Of a stretch of 64,000 nucleotides of DNA, positions 58,901 through 64,000 are shown in pieces (positions within the stretch are counted from its first letter, which is position 1; each line of letters starts with the position of its first letter). Below the pieces are notes generated by a model. That model made no database searches and had not been told where the DNA came from. It worked only from the letters and a program-made list of their open reading frames with translations. This stretch comes from Rhynochetos jubatus (taxonomy: Eukaryota; Chordata; Aves; Eurypygiformes; Rhynochetidae), in NCBI GenBank assembly GCA_027574665.1, contig CM050664.1:18750774-18814773 (forward strand), read 5' to 3'. A program made the translations under genes and the position numbers.

Positions 58901-61900
58901 TTTGAATTAGGTATCAGTGTTGTAATCAGCAGTACTGGGCGGATCCCGTGATGTATACACAAGATGCAAGCCTGAAGGAGATCGCAACGTAAGCAACAGC
59001 AAGAAGTGTTGCGTAGGAGGAGGGAACCTGGGATTTCAGCCTGGCTGTTGCCTTCAGGCGCTGAACTGAAAATCAACGTGTCTTATGCGGGCATTAGAGG
59101 GAAGAGTGTCCAAGGGCTATTCTGGTTCCTGCTAGTGAGTCTGTACATGGTACATATAGGTCCGAGGGGGGTGTCCTGCTCCCTTCCACTGCAGCAACTG
59201 CATCATCCCCTTAACGCATCCAAACTCCACCTGAAGACTGTCGCTGTGTCAGTGCTTTTGTGGCCCCAGCCTGAGCGTACTGTTTCCAGCTTGGAGCTGG
59301 GCATACACTGGGGCCTTGATAATTTGCATCCTGAGGGAGAAAACTTTCTTCTAGTACTGAATGTATGACCACAAAATTAATTTTCCAGATATTGGTTGTT
59401 TCTATGGACTTTCTTGCCTGCAGTTGTTTACTAAAATATTTAGGGCTCAATATGCAGAAATGAACATGCACAAGGAAGGGCTTTTTTTAAACTGTAAATT
59501 GGGTGTTTGAGGGAAATACTGAGTTGCCTGGGACAAGTTTTCACATGGAATTTCAAGTTATTACCGGTTAGAAGCTGCTGGATTTCTTGAGAATACTTTA
59601 TTTATGCTAAAAGCAATTCATAGGTAGCCTCCAGCCATAAATCAGTCTGTGACCAGATCAAACTAAATTATTTGCTTGCTTCTACATTTGAATCAGTAAA
59701 GTATCAATCTAATGCTTTTGGGGGCTGTCCAGAAAAAAATTAAAAGTAATTCAGTCTGGTGAGTCTAAAGACCTGAGAACTGAGGTCAGACCAGCTGTGG
59801 TCATGGGTGAAATGAAGCATAAGCAAAAAAAGAGGCTTGATTTGGTACCTCTTCCTCTAATGCCAGGTTAGAGCTTAAGTTTGTGTTTAGAGAAGGTCTT
59901 CAAGAGCTGCTGGAACACATGCTCTCTGCCGTTCCATTTAGAGATATTAAATACCTTCTAAGGTTTTCCATTTCTGCAACTTTGATGTAGTTCACACGAA
60001 GAAGTAAGGGGATTTTGAGCAGGATCAGGGGAATGCCCGCGTCTGTATCCCATGTGCTGTATGAAGACTTACGTGCTGGGAGATGAGTTCCTATTTCAAA
60101 TGACCTTCACACACAATCCCCCCCTGTCCCCTGTCAGGGGTAGCATGTGTTATGCCTTGAATCTTGCTCAGGTACAGGTCCAAACCCAGCAGCTTGCAGA
60201 TGGAATTGGCAGCTTGAGCTAAAGCAGAGTATCTCAAAATGAGAGGGCCTATCACGGCACTCTCCACTTCTGTCAGTGTGGGAATGTGGGTCATGTTGTG
60301 CCTTGGCCGCAGTAGTGACTGGCATCAGGATCCCCACATAAATTGCTCTGCCACTTCTTCTAGAAAGGTGCTCACTGATTGATAGGCATATGTACAAAAG
60401 CACCTACGTGCTTTAGTTGACCCTGACATAACTTCAAAATGCATCCCAGGGTGGCTTAAAATAGATCCTACCCAAAAGACAGACAATTTAAAATCTCGTC
60501 CCTTCGACTGCGGGTGTACACACGCCAGCCATGTGTCACTCCAGAGGTGGTGCTGGAGGCTGCTGAAATACAGTGATCTCTGTACATCGGAGTTGCTTGC
60601 CGGAGCACCTGGATGCCTGCAGTAGGTGCCATAAATCAAGCGAGGACGACAATCTGTGTGCATCTTCTGAGCCTCATGCACAGCTAAGTGAGGAATCAAA
60701 GTTAAAGCTGTCAGCAAGAGGCAAGCAATGCAGCTGAGGGAACCCAAGCCTGGGGAAAAAACCAAACCCTAAATGACAAAGGCCAGTCGATGGCCAAATC
60801 CTTTCTTGCAGACACTTGATACATAAACCAGGAGCAGCATTTAGTGCTCTGTTCTCAGGCTGAGCTTTGGAAATAGAGGACAAATCCTCTTTTGATTTAT
60901 AAACTAAACAAATCAGGCAATCCAAAATCACATGCAGCTTTCCTTCTAGCATATCCTCCTTGGTCCTTCACCACAAAAATTTGCGTAGCCTCTTAAAGTA
61001 GCACCAGGAATCTTTCCCACAGGCAGCACTTTATAAATAGTGGCGATAAAAGGCTTTTCTCGTTAGTCAATTGAGTGAAGTTCTCATTGTTTTCCAGACC
61101 GAATCAAACCCCTTTCTGCTGATTATTAAGCAACTCCTTCCTAATCAGTGAAGTCACTGAGAGTTTTACAGAAGCAGAATTTAGGCCCGTTATTTTCTTT
61201 CACTGCCCCATTTACAGCTGAATAGACTCCCTCACTTCCTCATGGCTATCTTAGTTATAAGCTTAAATAATTTATTATTATTGTTTCTCTCTTCTCTATA
61301 TTTCTAGCTGTTTGCTTCACTGAATTTCACTGGATTTCCATTTTTAATGAATGCTTTTTTTAGCCTAAATAAGCTCCAAAATTCATTATTATAAATTGAG
61401 GCATCTACAGCCAAGGTTTTTGCATTGTCATTGGAGCCTCGGTTAAATGCTGGCAGTGGCCTTCAGACTCGACTGTTTGCAGCAAGTATCCTTACATTGG
61501 TCATGCCTACAGAACCCTCGCTTTGTGACACATCTAGTAGAATGTTATAGGACCTTGCATCGTAATTCCTGTTCAGAAGAGCCTGAGCAAGTGCTTTACC
61601 CTCATAGTCCATCTGAGGGCTGTATTTGTGGGCATATTCTGCACTATCTGCACCTGCACAGATGGAGACGCTGCCTATGTGCCTTGCTGAACTTTGTTCC
61701 TTAAATTCAGCATACCAAACCCCTTCTTTTCTTCAGCAGGAGGGACTGCAAGTGTTGTTGGCACAAGCAAACCGCTTGCCTGGTGTAAGAAAGACCAATT
61801 TGTACAGATTGAGTACCTACAGATCCTCCTGACTTCAGTAGTTACCCCAAAAGTTGCACTGAAACTGGTGTTTTGGTCATTCAGCACTGCCCTAACACTA

Positions 61901-64000
61901 AAGTGTTTGAGGGGGTGGTTCTGCCATGGCAGCTGTTACGCCTTTTTTCCTCCATGCGTTGGCAATAGATGAAGTATAAAAAGGAACTAGAAATTCAGCT
62001 GTCTGAGTCCCCCTGATTCCTTGCTGTCCTACAGGCTCTGAACTGATGTTAAGCCCAGGGTAAGCGGGAGGAGCTGCTGGATATCTTCAGGTTTGATGCA
62101 AGAAGTGGAAGGAAGCCTTTCTCTCTGAAGCCAAAATAAGGTTAGGAAACCTGTGCCATGACTCAGGAGTATGAATAATAGCTCCAGTGGAAAACCAGGT
62201 TTTGTAGTGTCCAGGATGTGTGGTCCTCCCAGTGGATTTTTTCACCTCTTAAACAGGCAGTGGCAGAGTCATCCCACAAAGCCTCCACACTCACCAGAAA
62301 TGATCAGTCTAATCTAGTGAAGTTAATGGAAACCTTCCCAGTGGTTTCAAGTTTCATTGGATCCAGCCCAGAGCAGCTGCAGAGGACCAGTGGTACAGAG
62401 CTGCTTGCTCGAGGTTCTGAGAAATAAGGATGTTAAAAATTAAAAGACCTTCATGGTTGTACCAGTGTTTTATTTGACCTGGTGGTGGTGTATGTGGTTC
62501 CTGGTTAAAGAGTAACCCCTTAGCTATTTACATGGGGCTCAGTTTTGCAACAGGTGAAAATAAATGTTACCTACCAAGGAGGAAGGTTAAGGGATCAGAA
62601 GAACAATATTTGGCCTATACAGTCCTGTGTAGTCTGCGAAGAGAATGCAAACCAGCTGGCAGACTGCTGCAGATTTATAAGAGCATCTCACACATCCTCA
62701 CTCCTATTAGAGCATCCTACCTCAAGCCTGTCATACTTGATGAACATTTCAACAGGTTCAGACACTTATTTACCAGGTCTCCACGCTTCACACCCCAGAC
62801 TGGATGATTCAGACGTTGAATGGTAGTGACCCACAGGTATGTTGCCTGTCTACCAGCATCCCACGGTGGCCTGAGAGCCCATTTCTTACACATTCCCCTG
62901 TGTTGCTAGAAATTGTGGTGAACTGACTGCTTACACACCACTTCAGCCAGGCAACAAGTTTTTGTTCATTCATCAGCCTTCAAACCCCTTTGCAGCGATT
63001 CACCTAAACGAGTACAACACAGAGGGATGGGTTATCTGTGCTATTGTGGCACATCATTCACTTTTCAGCCTTCACTACAAAGCTGCAGAGATACCAGGAA
63101 CAGCATCTCTTCCTGCAACAAGGACCACTGCAGTTGTCCAGCTTAGGTCGGAACCCAAGTAAGTGGGTTAAAAAGTGATATTAATCAAGGAAACATGTTT
63201 AAATAGGGTCATTATTTAAATAAGGCAAAGGAACTAAAAGGTCAGCGATGCACTAGTACCAGCTAGTTTTAAAGAGCAGGTCCTACTACGACAGTGTTCA
63301 TGCTACATCGGCACAATCTGCACACCCTGGTCCCCTATTACCAGGCCCAAGTGAGTGTCTAGGTTTTGCAAATGAAGTCATTAAGAGGACTACAACAATC
63401 ACCCTGGCTACGAATCACATCTCCTTACAAACATCACTTGAAGGAAAATATCAGCTATATCAACCTGTTAGCAAGTGTGGAGTTTGGTGCTACCAGACCC
63501 TTCAAAACCTACAGGCTGGTGATATTTTCCTGGAAGACTGGCCTCATTGCAGTGTTGAGAGGTGTTGGTGCATATGGTGCGGTTATGGAGCAGGTTTGGG
63601 CAGGCTGTGGAAGGCGTATGTGTCACATAACAGGCATAAGTCATTCTGCAGGGATGCACCCTATAGGTGCTCTCCTGATGGCTTTCTAGCATCTGAATTA
63701 CTTTATAAAATATTATTTTTTTAGAACTATCCTCTGAGTCATTGAAGGGGGAAATAAAAGCTCATGATCTGGTTCGCTCGAGCAAGAAATGTCATTTTCC
63801 TTTCAGGGAAGGATCGTGTCTTGAGTTCCAGATAGTTGGGTCAGGGCTGATGTATGTTGTCCATGTTTATCGCTGCTGGTTTGGACTTTGCTCAGTATAT
63901 GAGGCCATGATGTGGCAAATCATATTTAGAACTTCAGCCAGCAGCCTCTTGTCTTCCTGTAGTGTGGATCTAGGGGAGCCTGGATAAATCCCCTCCCCTG
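55989..64000. other. Intergenic sequence downstream of FAM20C
   Basis: Eight kilobases with no recognisable exon, transposon or RNA gene. ORFs up to 146 codons occur on both strands without identifiable domains. In mammals the next gene in this direction is PDGFA on the opposite strand, but I see none of its coding exons here. Confidence 0.75.

Noticed and set aside
55989-64000. Search for the neighbouring PDGFA gene
   Set aside because: No PDGF cysteine-knot exon or its 3' UTR could be recognised on either strand.

Overview
This is a vertebrate nuclear segment, most likely from a bird. It has long AT-rich introns with canonical splice signals, very few transposons, and several CR1 retrotransposon 3' ends, which are the hallmark repeat of birds and other sauropsids. 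There is no bacterial or viral gene organisation. Almost every open reading frame of 60-160 codons here is a chance ORF in intron or intergenic DNA.

The one gene I can support is the 3' two-thirds of FAM20C, the secretory-pathway (Golgi) casein kinase, on the + strand. Eight consecutive coding exons (3 to 10 in the human scheme) lie at 7861-7939, 41521-41613, 43406-43521, 51353-51533, 52142-52251, 53835-53916, 54012-54071 and 54843-55095. They join in frame with no break and encode 323 residues aligning to human positions 263 to the C-terminus. The kinase lysines, the glutamate that separates FAM20C from the pseudokinase FAM20A, both catalytic aspartates and all eight expected disulphide cysteines are present. 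The first ~262 residues (signal anchor, propeptide, start of the luminal domain) must lie upstream of the window.

Layout: 1-7860 is the 3' part of intron 2. 7940-41520 is a 33.6 kb intron 3 with CR1 copies, older palindromic repeat remnants, microsatellites and a few motif clusters. 41614-54842 holds introns 4-9, which shrink towards the 3' end (intron 8 is only 95 bp). The 3' UTR runs from 55096 to about 55988, with a distal AATAAA at 55971 and a possible proximal one at 55155. From about 55990 to 64000 I see no gene.

Points most worth a second look: intron 4 begins with GC, not GT; the 3' UTR contains a 17-bp inverted repeat that is fully pairable as RNA; a 6-bp hairpin with a GCAA tetraloop sits directly after the proximal poly(A) signal; old palindromic repeats occur at 860-921 and probably at two other places; three AGATAAG sites are clustered in intron 3; and a CpG-dense patch in intron 5 carries a 157-codon antisense ORF. 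I found no evidence for a wholly new gene system.
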